Of a stretch of DNA of 64,000 bases, positions 45,401-57,300 are shown piece after piece (position 1 is the stretch's first letter; each line of letters opens with the position of its first letter). Under the pieces are notes generated by a model. The model did no database searches, was not told where the DNA came from, and worked only from the letters and a program-made list of their open reading frames with translations. The translations under genes and the position numbers were made by a program. The stretch comes from Strigops habroptila (Eukaryota; Chordata; Aves; Psittaciformes; Psittacidae). The stretch lies in contig NC_044284.2 of the NCBI RefSeq assembly GCF_004027225.2, positions 12,318,501 through 12,382,500 of the forward strand, read 5' to 3'.

Positions 45401-48249
45401 AAAGCATCCATTATTAATACCTGCTCCTTCTATTTTTTTCTGTAGTATCCTTCTGTTTCAATAGGCAAGGCTAAAGTGCAAATCACTGATGTCATTTTAT
45501 GTTAAAAACCCCCATACATTAGATAAGCATGTAATCAAGGGCCATTTGTTTCAAAGAATCTGCAGCTTTTTAGTAAAAACCTTAATTTCTGCAAATAAGT
45601 TTTTGCCTTTATGTGCTGTTTCATAGGTAAAAAAAAGACAATTTGAAAAGCAAGTGCTTGCTGTCCCACTTAGTATTGTTCTTGCGCCTTAGTTCTTATG
45701 GATTTGCATGTAGAAATTGTGGTTTGAAATATAAAAACGTAAGGCAATGATATTTTCCCAGCAAGCAATATACAATGTGTGATGGTAGGAGGGGGAAAAT
45801 TTTTGAGCTGGTTCATAGGCCAAACAGGATTCAGGCAAACCTAGAATACCCAAGTATAAGTTTGGGTGCCAAAATTGGTCCCCCAAATCTGCTTTGCATC
45901 TAGATTTATCCAGCAAGTTGTAAACCATTGTCGAACCTAGATGGTGACTTGAATTTTTCACTGTGTAGGTCTTCACGGCTCTCATGTTTGACCTAAACTT
46001 TGGCTACGCACGCTAATAACTGTAGCACCAGGTTAACTTTTCTTCTAACCAGAGTCTTAACAGGTCAAAAAGGTTTTGAGACACTGACAAGGCCTGTGTA
46101 TAAGGTGTGAATCAAGCGAAGTCGCAATCCCTTTTCAATTCTCAATTGATAGCTTTCCCACACCCTATGCTTACTGGAGGGAGGTGAGAAGACGACACAT
46201 AGCCATAAGCTAAGGATGGAAAGTTGAGAAGGAGGATGTCAGAGTAGCTTGAGAAGAGCTGCTGTCATAGAAATGCTCTGTCTTTCCTGTTAGTCTAACC
46301 TCAATTCCTGAAAAACTATGGAGAAGATTATAATGAGCATATAGCATTGCCCCAGACTTGGGCAAAGGTAGCATTTGTAAGACCTGGAAATATTTTCTAA
46401 GGTTTATACCAAAGTCTGGAACATCATTGTGCTCTGGCAAAACAGTTTCAATAGTTCAAGTTACAGGCACCTCCCAGATCATCTTTCTAACAGTAAAGCA
46501 AACAGCAAACTGAAAAATAAACAAACTACCCCTCCCTCCCCACTGCCAACCCCCAGTAGCCAGACAAACAGAACAAATTCCATCCCCTACACAGTCAGCA
46601 ATTAACATGTTCCCTTGATAACCAATTTGCTGTAGGTTTTTATTCATTCTTTTTTTTCTAAGAGGCAGTACACAGGTCTCTCTGGGAAGGATACTCTGAT
46701 GATAAATAGTATAATATTCTGACTAACTCTCATACATATGCTATGGAAAGACCAAACATTTCCCGTGATTGCAAGTACTGCCAAAATCTGGCAATATACA
46801 AAAAGATATGTTGCAAAAAAGTATGGAAGAATAAAGACCACAAGAGCTAAATGCCCACACTTTCCCATCAGGGCATATCCTTAGACAAATTTAAAAACTT
46901 CTGCCTTCAACTTACTAAATGCAAAGTGTTAATGTGACCCCCTGGGGGGACTAAGAAGATGATACATATGCAAATCTTTCCTTCTCACTCACCTCAATTG
47001 GACATTAGCAGTTATTTCTGTGTTGTTCTGAATCAGACTCTTTAACTGGAAGATTATAAAAAGTATCAACAAAAATGCTCCCCAGATTTTTGCAGACAAT
47101 ATACGTTTATCAAAAATCCATTATTATTCTCATTTTAGTGTGAAGTAGCCTAGAAATCTGTTGTACAGTTCAACACCATACTGCCTACGAACGCCCACTG
47201 CACAAAATGTAGTTCCTGTACTGATATAGTCATATTTTCTTACCTCCTCTTTCTTTATAAGGACAGGACTTAAAATATTTCTGGATATCCCTCCTTTGTT
47301 TACGGAGCTGAAAGCTGAACATTTGTTTTCACACAACATTAAGTGCTGAATAATAGTCTGCAAATAGCTTAAGCCTTATGCTGATGTATGGTATAATTCA
47401 GTAAGATTAGAACAAGGTGGCTAATGATCGTTCACAAGTGTTTGTGAATGAATTTACTTTAGCTGAAATTTGTAGTCCTTCTGCCTGTGTTTCTGGCTGA
47501 CAGCTGGCTGATGCACTTTCATGAAACTTTTGCCAAAAGTCCATTTCAGTGCTCTAATCTGAAATTTGTGGATGAACACCTAATGAGTGAGTACTTGGGA
47601 AGAAAACCCAAAGCACTGTTTGGCAGCTCACAGCTAAACAAAACTGTGTGAACTGGAGATCACACTGGAGAGGAAACAATAAAAAAAAAGCCCCATAAAT
47701 TGGGGAATACATTTGGATACTGAATAAATCTGAGAAAAATCTCTATGTCCTTAAGAATATTTCTTGAGCACAAATAGGCTATATGAATCAAAGAAATCAC
47801 TGAGCATTAATTATCTGCTCATTACTAGGAAACATGAAGGAAATTCCTCTTCCAACTTTTCATAAATATCAGTTTCGTAATAAGTTTGTGTGAATGTATT
47901 TTTCTGAGCACCTGTCTTCTCTGGGTTGTCTAACTATAATCAGATCAACATACAAAAATACATATTCTCATGCTTAAATCACTCTCCTACTAAAATGACA
48001 TTAATTTTAAACAGAAGATGGAGATAAAGAAGCCAAAGGCAAATGTATCTTGAGACACTGATAATTTTTAGCTTAATATCTAATTGTCCCTTTAGATGAA
48101 TGCCCACAGAGCTCTCTGGCCTTTTTGGCTCTGATTTTTAACAGCTAGAAGTAATTAAAATTAATTAAGTAGACCTCTTGACAAACACAGGTAAAGCACT
48201 CTGAAGATATATTTTTTTAAAGATGGCAGCATATGGGATTATCAAGAAG
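42482..48249. other. AT-rich sequence, no gene seen
   Basis: Apart from the 234-bp repeat at 45454-45687, no recognisable gene, RNA gene or repeat family. Open frames of up to 129 codons (for example 43232-43621) have no protein-like features. Confidence 0.5.
45454..45687. repeat. 234-bp direct repeat, right copy
   Basis: Second copy of the segment at 42248-42481, 3.2 kb downstream. Mismatches are scattered, with a small cluster near the right end (CTGTCCCACT versus CTCTACTACT). Flanking sequences do not match, and no target-site duplication is evident. Confidence 0.9.
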
Positions 48250-48421
48250 TTAAATAAAAAAAAAATAGAAGATCCACCAATTTTAATCGGTCCCTGAAAT
48301 TTTGACTGTATATCATAGCTTCAGAACAGCACATATCAATAATGTGATGATCACCTCTACTTAGTAACTAGGTCACAAACTCTTTTGCCATTCCAGGAAA
48401 GAATTTGGATGGCAGAGATTT
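48250..48421 (+). repeat. Left arm of a ~172-bp inverted repeat
   Basis: Reads TTAAATAAAAAAAAAATAG ... GGATGGCAGAGATTT. Its reverse complement occurs at 49724-49897 with only one or two substitutions outside the A-run. The arms flank 1.30 kb of non-repeated DNA that includes a short CR1 tail. Confidence 0.92.
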
Positions 48422-48745
48422 TCTCATCTATTATTTCTGCTCTGTGGAAAGCATGTGAAAATCCTGCTTGCATCATCAGATGCAACATTTGAACTCTCAT
48501 GCACTGTAGCAGTTTGAAATGAATGAGGAATTCACAAGCTAAAATCACTTGGTGTTGAATACACAGGTGGATGTTGTCTACTATAGGGTATATGTATTAA
48601 CTACACCAAGCAAAGCAAATTAGAGATCTACAATTTACAAAAGAGTTTCCTTACGGATATGGGGATAGTTTAGGTCACTGCACATTCCCTTCTAAATTAT
48701 ATTATCTGTGGCAAAAGATGAAATATTTTCTGTCTTCCTAAGCTG

Positions 48746-48771
48746 TATTACTATTACTATTATTATTATTA
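48746..48771. repeat. ATT trinucleotide microsatellite
   Basis: About eight imperfect ATT/ACT units (TATTACTATTACTATTATTA...), inside the loop of the inverted repeat. Confidence 0.85.
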
Positions 48772-49589
48772 AAGTAGCAGGAGCACTACCTGATAAAATG
48801 GTAGTTATGGAAAAAAATCTGTGCAGAATATTTGCATAAAATGCAAAATATTGCATTTAATGCTGTGTGTCATCTTGTAAACTTGATAGAGATAGCAAAT
48901 TTTGTGGGCAACAATAAAGTTAGGAATGATACTGAGGTGCTTAGCACATTTGAAAATGCAAAGATAAATTTAGATGGTTCAATTTTCTAAACTATCTCAA
49001 AGTTAGGGCAGTATATCTTAGGAATGTCCCAAAAATTCAGGAGTACTATTTAGGTATCTTAGATATTAGACATCTTACATATCCCCAAATCATTTTGACA
49101 CTGCAAATCCTATCCTACTACGAGTCTAGATTTTAACATCCAGTTTTTAAATAAACCTCTGTCTAATATTTCCATTAAAAATTCCATTTAGGAATATGTT
49201 TATGTTCACAACCAGAAAGTTACAGCTGAACCAGCATATCTGTTCTGCAGGGGAATTTATGCTTTCAAAGACTTTTTGTTCTAAACTGCAATTAAACCCA
49301 CAAAATTTTTTTAAAAGCTCCAAATACTTAATAAATGTCTCTCTGTTATTATTAACATTTTTCTTTATTTAGTCACATATCTGTAACATATTTTTTTTTT
49401 TTTCAAAAAAGCTGAAGTAGATCAGGAGCTTACCTTTGTGTTTTTGTTCTGAAACACGTGAAGCGTTTAATTTTCCAAGAGATCTCAATTAATATTCCCT
49501 AGATCATTGATCTGATCTTTAAAAAAACCTAAATATGTAGCCTATGTATCTAAAAATAGAAATCTTTAAATCTCTATCTGTGTATATAG

Positions 49590-49661
49590 AATTATAGAAT
49601 AGTTAGGCTTAGAAAGGACTTTAAGATCATCTAGTTTCAACCCCCTGCCATGGGCAGGGAT
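49590..49661 (-). mobile_element. Short CR1 LINE 3' tail
   Basis: Reverse-oriented CR1 end: ATTATAGAATAGTTAGGCTT, then AAAGGACTTTAAGATCATCT and CCCCCTGCCATGGGCAGGGA. It is only about 70 bp, the extreme 3' end of the element. It lies in the inverted-repeat loop, close to the right arm. Confidence 0.85.
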
Positions 49662-49723
49662 GTGTATCTTTATGTGTAAATTCATATATCTATTATATTT
49701 AATACATAATCTATTTATGTATT

Positions 49724-49897
49724 AAATCTCTGCCATCCAAATTCTTTCCTGGAATGGCAAAAGAGTTTGTGACCTAGTTACTAAGTAGAGGTGATCATCA
49801 CATTATTGATATGTGCTGTTCTGAAGCTATGATATACAGTCAAAATTTCAGGGACTGATTAAAATTGGTGGATCTTCTTTTTTTTTTTTTTATTTAA
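49724..49897 (-). repeat. Right arm of a ~172-bp inverted repeat
   Basis: Reverse-complement partner of 48250-48421, beginning AAATCTCTGCCATCCAAATT and ending in a T-run and ATTTAA. One clear substitution is TCAG versus TCGG in the segment before TCCCTGAAA. The outer ends are both A/T-rich (TTAAATAAA), and no clear target-site duplication is visible. Confidence 0.92.
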
Positions 49898-50825
49898 AAA
49901 TTTTATTTAATCTATATGCTTAAATAAACATACTTTAAGAAAAGCATAGAGGTTATTCTTACTTTTTGCCCTCCACATATTCTCTGGCTTCCAGAATTTT
50001 ATGAGGTTTTGTACTCTGTTTTGAAGGGCTGGAAAATTTCTGGCAGGACTAATACTTTTACGTATACATTCTTCAGGAATCTAAGGTACACTTTCAGGTA
50101 TGTCTAAATCAAAGTCCATTTTCTTCCAAATATGTCTTTTGTACACAGAAAGCTTTGAAAACTACACACTTATGACATGCAGGTTACTTGGCAGCAGATC
50201 CAAACTCTTTCAGTACAGGCATAAAAATCTACAGCTATCTTAGGAATCTAGCTTAATAGGGTATTCATTCAGTTTGAAACACCCACTGTGCAGGCAAACT
50301 ACCTGCAAGAATTTAAAAGAATTACAGTTATCATATGGCTGAAAACTTGCCCTGAGCAAATCCTGACTTGCAAAGACAAAAATCTTTTATCACTATCTGC
50401 TAGTGGAAATTTGTCATTTGCCTAGCTTGGAGATATAAGAAAATGAAATAAAGGAAGATCTTTCGACCTGAATGACTTCATCATCTCAGTTGGCAATCAG
50501 CTACTGAGTGGGCTTTCCTGGATGGTGTTCTTGTTTCTTGATGTTTTCCTCAGGCCTCTTACATGCTACTGTAATATCTTAATTGTATCAAATTCAGACT
50601 CATGAATGTCAATAGTTGGCTCTTTATTTGTCATGTCTTCAGTAGAAATATATGTAGGATATCCAAATTTTGGCTAAGAGAACACCTACTGATGTTCTGT
50701 GTCAACTTGAGAAAACATTACAAAACAGGTCTTGATTTTTTCTGATGGCTTTGTCCATGTCCAGACTTTTCTGTCTTTGGTAAATACCCTTACTAAGATT
50801 TATCGCTAACAGCCGTAACAGAAAG
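49898..50825. other. AT-rich sequence, no gene seen
   Basis: No gene, RNA gene or known repeat recognised between the inverted repeat and the solo LTR. Confidence 0.5.
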
Positions 50826-51392
50826 TGTTGTGGTTTAACCCCAGACGGCAACTAACTACCACACAGATGCTTGCTCACGCCTCCCCTCCCCTGGGTGGAG
50901 ATGAGAGTCCAAAGAAGGTAAAAGCCAGGGGTTGAGGTAAGAACAGTTTAGAAATTGAAATGAAGTAAAATATAACAATAGAAATGACAGCAATGACAAT
51001 AATAATAATTGGGGGGGGGAAGGAGAAATAAGAATTCAGAAACCCAAGTGATGCACAATACAATTGCTCACCACCCGCTGACTGATGCCCATCCTAAGCA
51101 GCTATCAGTGGCTCCCAGCCAGCTCCTCCCAGTTTATATACTGAGCATGATGTGCTGTGGTATGGAGTATCTCTCTGTCCAGTTTAGATCAGCTGTCCTG
51201 GCTGTGCTCCATCCTGGCTTCTTGTGCACTTGGTCATTGGCAGAACATGAAAAACCAAAAAGTCCTTGATTAGTGTAAACACTACTTAGCGACAACTAAA
51301 ACATCAGTGTGTTATGGACATTATTCTCATACTAAATCCAAAACAGCACTGTATCAGCTACCAGGAAGTCTATCCCAGCCAAAACCAGGACA
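50826..51392 (-). mobile_element. Solo LTR, avian ERVL-like endogenous retrovirus
   Basis: A 567-bp element. On the minus strand it starts TGTCCTGGTTTTGGCTGGGA and ends GGTTAAACCACAACA, so it has the TG...CA ends of a retroviral LTR, and both ends match a common avian LTR type as I remember it. A TATATAAA box on the minus strand (51133-51140) fits a U3 promoter. No internal gag/pol/env sequence or second LTR is present, so this is a solo LTR left by recombination. The flanking five bases (GAAAG and CACCA) do not match, so the target-site duplication is lost or the ends are slightly misplaced. Confidence 0.85.
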
Positions 51393-54300
51393 CACCATAT
51401 AGCATATACATATGAACATTGTAATATTTATTTAATTTATCACCAAAAGAAATTTGAATCTTACAACCGATTACCAAGTGTTGACTCTTCCCCCGGGGAG
51501 AGTTAGAAAGTGTAAAATGCACAGACTATACCTATATACACTATGTATACACTGCCTCATGCAGAGAAAGGGCATAGCTTTCAGATTCTGCTAGCTTCAT
51601 ATTTCTGCTCAGCTTCCCTCCTGTTTCCCTCTTCTTTTATTCCCAGTTAATATCCCAAATTTATATGTAGCGTGACTGAAAGACATGTTTCCTTTAGGAA
51701 GTTTCCATGAACCAAAATGAACTTTTCATAATGTCTTAGTTAGCAAGAGGTGTTTGGTTCACTCCCTCTAAGTCCTTGCCCACACCAGCCAGCTCCTTGG
51801 AGAAGACAGCATACCAGATGAGCAGGTAGAAGGACAGCATAGCATAGTCAGCCAAATTTTTCTCAGAAGCCTTTTAACACAGTCATGGTATTTCTTATAG
51901 GAAGAAACTGACTCTAAAACAAGACAAAGGTGCATTAACTCTTTCAGAACTTATAACACAGTACCTTACTGTAGTAATGTTTTAATTTTCAATATTGCCT
52001 GAAATACTCATGGCTTCTAGTATATCAGTATCTTTCATGCTACCATGCCTGTAAAATTTCTGTTTCTTAAAATAAATTATGGTTAGAATGGCCATACTAA
52101 TCTATCTCTAATTTGGTTCTAATTATGTCTCATACATTTATCATCATTCAAATTGCACTTGTAGGCTGTAGAAGTATGATGGATTTCGTGTGTACCTTGA
52201 TGTGAATAACTCTGCTAGTAAGCTGTCCTAGATTCTGCTTAAAAATAGTTGTCAGTAACAGTTGTACCCCAATCTAATATAATAATTTCACAATGGCCAC
52301 TGTAAGGTTATATACAAAAATACTCGATATATATTCACGCACAGAGCATTTGCAGCAAGTGTTTGGAGAAGTACTGGTTCCTTTCAAATAAAGATAAAAC
52401 TCAAGATTTCAATAAGTCCGTGGTTCTACTTTATGTATCTTTACATTTTCACAGGAAAAGGACCATCTTAAAACATACAAGCAAGAAATCATTATTGGAG
52501 GATATTCTTAAATTAAATGATCAATACGTTATGACATATTTCCAATTTTCCAGCTATGAAGATTTGAAGCACTTCAAATGGAAAAATATGAAGTCTTCAA
52601 ATGCAAGGGATTTTTTTTCATTTGGTGGGTTTGTTTTGGTTTTTTTTTGTTTTCCTTTTCTGTAAAAGTCTGTGCCAATCAGCTTCACAACAAGGCAGCT
52701 TCTCTCCACATAACAAGACATTTAATGTATTTAAGACTGTTTAACAGAGAAAAAAATATATACCTGTTGTACAGCTACCAGTCTACCAGTCTGGTGAGAG
52801 GCACTGCAAGTGGAAGCAACACAAGGGACTGTAATGAAAGCAGCCTGAAAAAATGCAAAGAAGCATTGAGTGAGCGGAGGTGAGTGGTGTATCTAGATAT
52901 GAAAAAATATAAGAAGTGGACTGCAAAAAAAGGCAAAACGTATTTTTTTTTTTTTTTTTCCAAAAGGTGACAAGAGGGGTTTGAGCTAACACATTAGGTC
53001 TTAACAAGTACAAGTGCAAATTGCTCACATGTAATTTAAGCAGCAAAAATGTACTGGAAGTGAAAGACAGGTAGTTTTAGGAAAATACGTACCTTCTTGG
53101 AGGCAGAAAGGAAGAAAAAGTCAAGTTGAAAGATAAATACAGATAAAAAAGCATCTCCTAAGTGAAGAAGCTGAATATTTTAAATTAGCTTGAAAAGGCT
53201 GATCAAAAATGTCTTACAATGGAGGCAAATGCTTTCTCTTTAAACACAGCTCACTTGAAAGAGACAGTGAGGACTGAGAGACAATGAACAAGAAACTCCA
53301 GATTTATTAAATTTAATGTTTTGCTTCTGTTTTTGTTGAGTTAGAAGTAAATGAAATGTGCCAGGAACCATATTTCTTCATGTGATAAAGCTGAAATTTG
53401 GAAATGTTTCAGGTACAAGTATACATCTGTGCATTTCAGTTAAAATATGTAAGAGAATGACAATTTTTCCATGCAGAGTGTTGAATTCACATGGACTGCA
53501 TTTCAAAATACATAATTTAAAAAAACCCCAACATTCTCATGATGCTTAAAACTGTATTTAATTTGCTTTTCTCCATTCTTTATTCTCAAGGTCATTTACA
53601 CTCACAGACATAGACATACACACACATTCTATTGCTTAAAGCTAATTTACTTTTGTTGATTATTCAACAGTGAAAGTCATATACTTCTCCCAGTAGCATC
53701 ATTACCATGAATTAATAGCACTGCTCGCTGTTATTTTTATTGGAAAAAATTACTTTCAACTATTATGTCTCAGCTGGAGCAATCATATGATATCTTAGGT
53801 TATCTTATTCATGCCACGTCTTAAAAATAACTTGAGTGCTAACTTTAATTGGATGAATATTGTAGGATATAATAAGAGAACATAATGAAACACTTTATTT
53901 CTTTAGACGGTTCCCAATATGGGTTTAATTAAACTCCCTTTTTTCTTCTTGTTGTTAATTCTGATCAAGTTTTATGAATCAGTCTTAAAGAAAAGCTAAA
54001 GAGGAGATGTAGAAGCCCAATTCCATTCATTATTTGTGACACTTCCATGATATTCTACCAGAAATTTCAGTGTGTAAGGACAGAGGGATTGTGCCTTGGC
54101 AAAGAATAGATAAAGATAAATCAATTTACCTCTCCTGGAGACTTGGTAACAAGGACTAAGAATATATTGATTGCTGGAGCACAGACCAAGACACAGCATG
54201 GGAATGGCGAAGTTGGGCAGTCACTGTCATCACCGCATACTCCCAGGAATGCCTCGACCTGTTCCCTCCCTGCCTGCCACGGTGTGGGGAGGAGCTGTCT

Positions 54301-57300
54301 GGATGCCCAGTATCCTGGCCTCAGGGCGTTGGGATGGCAAGGGTTCAACCCAGCTTATTCCTGGCTTTCATTAACTCCTGCCTAAAGTGTTGAGGACAAT
54401 TATTTAGGAGGAAATAGTGCTATTAAAGAAGTCACATTGGCCTGTATACTTAGTTGTGGCAACTAAAGGGTGGATGGGTTTGATCTCTATCCTCAGCATG
54501 AAATAAAATTTGCCCTGATGACACTTTGCCCATCAGAGGTAATGGCTTTCTTGCTGGCTCCTGTAGCAATGTATTCTCAGTTTGGTGCCCTGTCAGGAAT
54601 AAACATGGCAAAAGCCAGACTAATGCAATCAACAACCAGGAACAAAGCAAAACAAGGTAGTTTTCCTTTTCAACAAAATAAAACCAAGCATTTGTTTTTC
54701 ACCTTACTCTCAGGCTCTTCTTTTTATAAAGTGATCACAAGTTTAAACACAGAGGAAAATTGCTCACAAATCCAATAAAATTTGGAATCTGCAGCTACCA
54801 GCAATACCAGGGGATTTCCACCCAATATATTTGCCAACAAATCAATAACAAGAGTAAATCCTTCTACACTGAGGGCAATCAAATGCTCACTAACAGGTAC
54901 TATCACCTAAATTAATATAATCCCCCAACTGTCAAAGTTAATACCAAAGGAAGCTTATGCTTCACATGTGATAAGCTGAAGGATATTTCTTAATAATGGT
55001 TTAAATAAAAGGAAATTACATGGAGATTTTGAATTAAATGATCCTGAACTGACTTGGCTCCACTGAAGTCTCTTCTTTCTGGAGATGTTATGTTTTCTTA
55101 TCCCACTGAGCATGATGGTACATCAGGACTGTTATACTAAGCCTGAAATGAATTCACAATGCTTCTAGTCTAGAGGCTGTCTAAAAGTGTCTGTCTGCTT
55201 TTGTTTACATGCAGATTCTTTCCTGACCTGTGGAAGTTGTTATTCTAGCATTTATTTCACAGCTAGTCAACTATGTAAACTTCCAGCTCTGCAGAGTGGA
55301 TTTAATATTGGTATTTAGACCAAACACTTGCTTATCCTTAATAATTTCTCATCCGGACTGTGACTAAATAAGAATAACATGGGTATTTATCTCTCTTCAT
55401 TTGAAAGACCACACTGGGGATATGTTGTGGTTTGGTTTTGGTTTAGGGGGAACGGGATTTGTTGTTCTTTTTGCCTTTGTCCAACTCTAGAGTTTGGCCA
55501 GTCTCTCTATTTCTCCTGGGCAAGTTCCCTTCGGGATGCTCCTCTCTACCAGGCTGGTTAAGTGCCAGTTCTTGTATCAAAATGCACATAAAACCCAAAT
55601 AATATAAAAACAGCTAAAGTAACCCTGAACTAGTCCCTGCTGTCTCAAATCCGTTAGAGGTAGATAGGGGAATTTGCCTCTACCTTTATGCTGATTAGTA
55701 TTTTCTAGCAGTTAAGGTCTGACTTAGAAGCCTTACCTTCTCAGAAGAAACAGTGTTGCAGTTAAGACATTTGCAGGGTTTCAGGAAATTCACTTGCACA
55801 TTTACTACAGGTCCTGAGAAAACATACCTCATTTTTCTTCACTGATTCATACGCAGAGATAAAAATACGTATATCACTTAACAAAACGCACAGCCAAATG
55901 CATTCCTGAGCTGGGGCAAGCTCTGTAAATTAACGATAATGTTAAACCACAACACAGTATCAAGTGACGTTCATACTGCATATTCCACATCACCCAGTCT
56001 GAATTCAGAAGCCTACAAAAGAACATACAGGATTTTGCAGAGGCATGTGGAAAACTGTCTATGTGCAAACTGATTCAATAAGCTAAGTGGCAGAAAGCAA
56101 TGAAACACAAGACATTGTAGTTTGCCAGGAGAAGCAGTGTTCTCTTCCTAAGTAGGTGTTATTGTTATGGTGGTAATGAGCAAGATGAGTATTTTGTAAT
56201 TAGCAGAAGAGAATTTGAGATGCCAGACTCATGAGCTACAAGTTCAAAGAGTGGGTGTTTGAAGGATATTTATGTCATATAGTGATAACAAGCTGCCTTT
56301 CACAAAAAGGTTCACACCTTAATGAGAATCTAAAATTGGTATATGGTAGATGTTTTTACTGAGCAGTGCATTCAAATTAAAAGGTGTTCCTCAGCTACCG
56401 TCAGAAATGAGGGTATGGAAAAGAGCTGCCTCTTTGCAGTAAACCCCTATCTAGACAGAAAAAAAGTGAATTCTGGCTGCAGAATGTAAGACAAATAAGA
56501 TGGGGTTTTATGGGTATATCAGTGAGGACAAGTAGTTTAAGAGAGAAAATCTGCCACTTAAAGATGACCAAAAATTTGATCACGCTGATCTAAACTGACT
56601 GTGCTGGTATGTGGGTCTTTATCACAATGAGGGAGAGAGAAAGCAAAATTGATAATAATGAAGACTTTCCATCTGATTCTAAATCTTCTGAAAGCATACA
56701 TCTATCAACAACCTTCAGGTTAATGCAGATTTACACTGCTCAAAAAGCTGATGCCTAGGTGTTTGATAAAAAGCTAATAAAGTAATGCATAGAAAACCTT
56801 AATATAGGCCTATTAGCACTTCTGTGTGAAGTACATTGCCATGTTCATGCTAATTACTTTATATTATTAACCCAAAAAAATCTTTTGAAAGTATTTTATG
56901 GCCTGATCCTGCAAGAGTTATCTATATGCCTGGCTCAAAAATTATGAGCAGTCTCCTTTGCATCATTAGGATTCACATACTTAAAATTAGCCATGTGAGT
57001 AATTTTTTTTCTTTGGAGGCTAGAGCTTTTGCAGAACTAATGAGACACCAGATGGCTGGATGGCACTGAACTTTAGAAGATGAATAAAGAGTAATCGTGG
57101 AAATTATCATGTGGTAAATCAAATTACAATCCCTAGGAAAATAATGGAAGTGTGGGGGTTTTGTTTCCTTTTTTTCTTTTTTTTTTTTTTTTGAAGGAAA
57201 GTGAGCAGCTGAGAGCAGCAACATAAGCAATAAACAGCAGTGAGAAAAATTATGATCCTAGACATACATGCTGGAACACGGATGACTACAGTGGGGGTTG

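Noticed and set aside
48250-49897. Firm call as a DNA transposon
   Set aside because: The ends are A/T-rich without a known terminal motif, no target-site duplication is visible, and there is no transposase.
50821-51397. Complete endogenous retrovirus
   Set aside because: Only one LTR is present, with no internal gag, pol or env sequence on either side.
54143-54385. GC-richer stretch with overlapping frames on both strands
   Set aside because: No consistent splice sites or domain. It could be a decayed repeat, but I cannot support a call.
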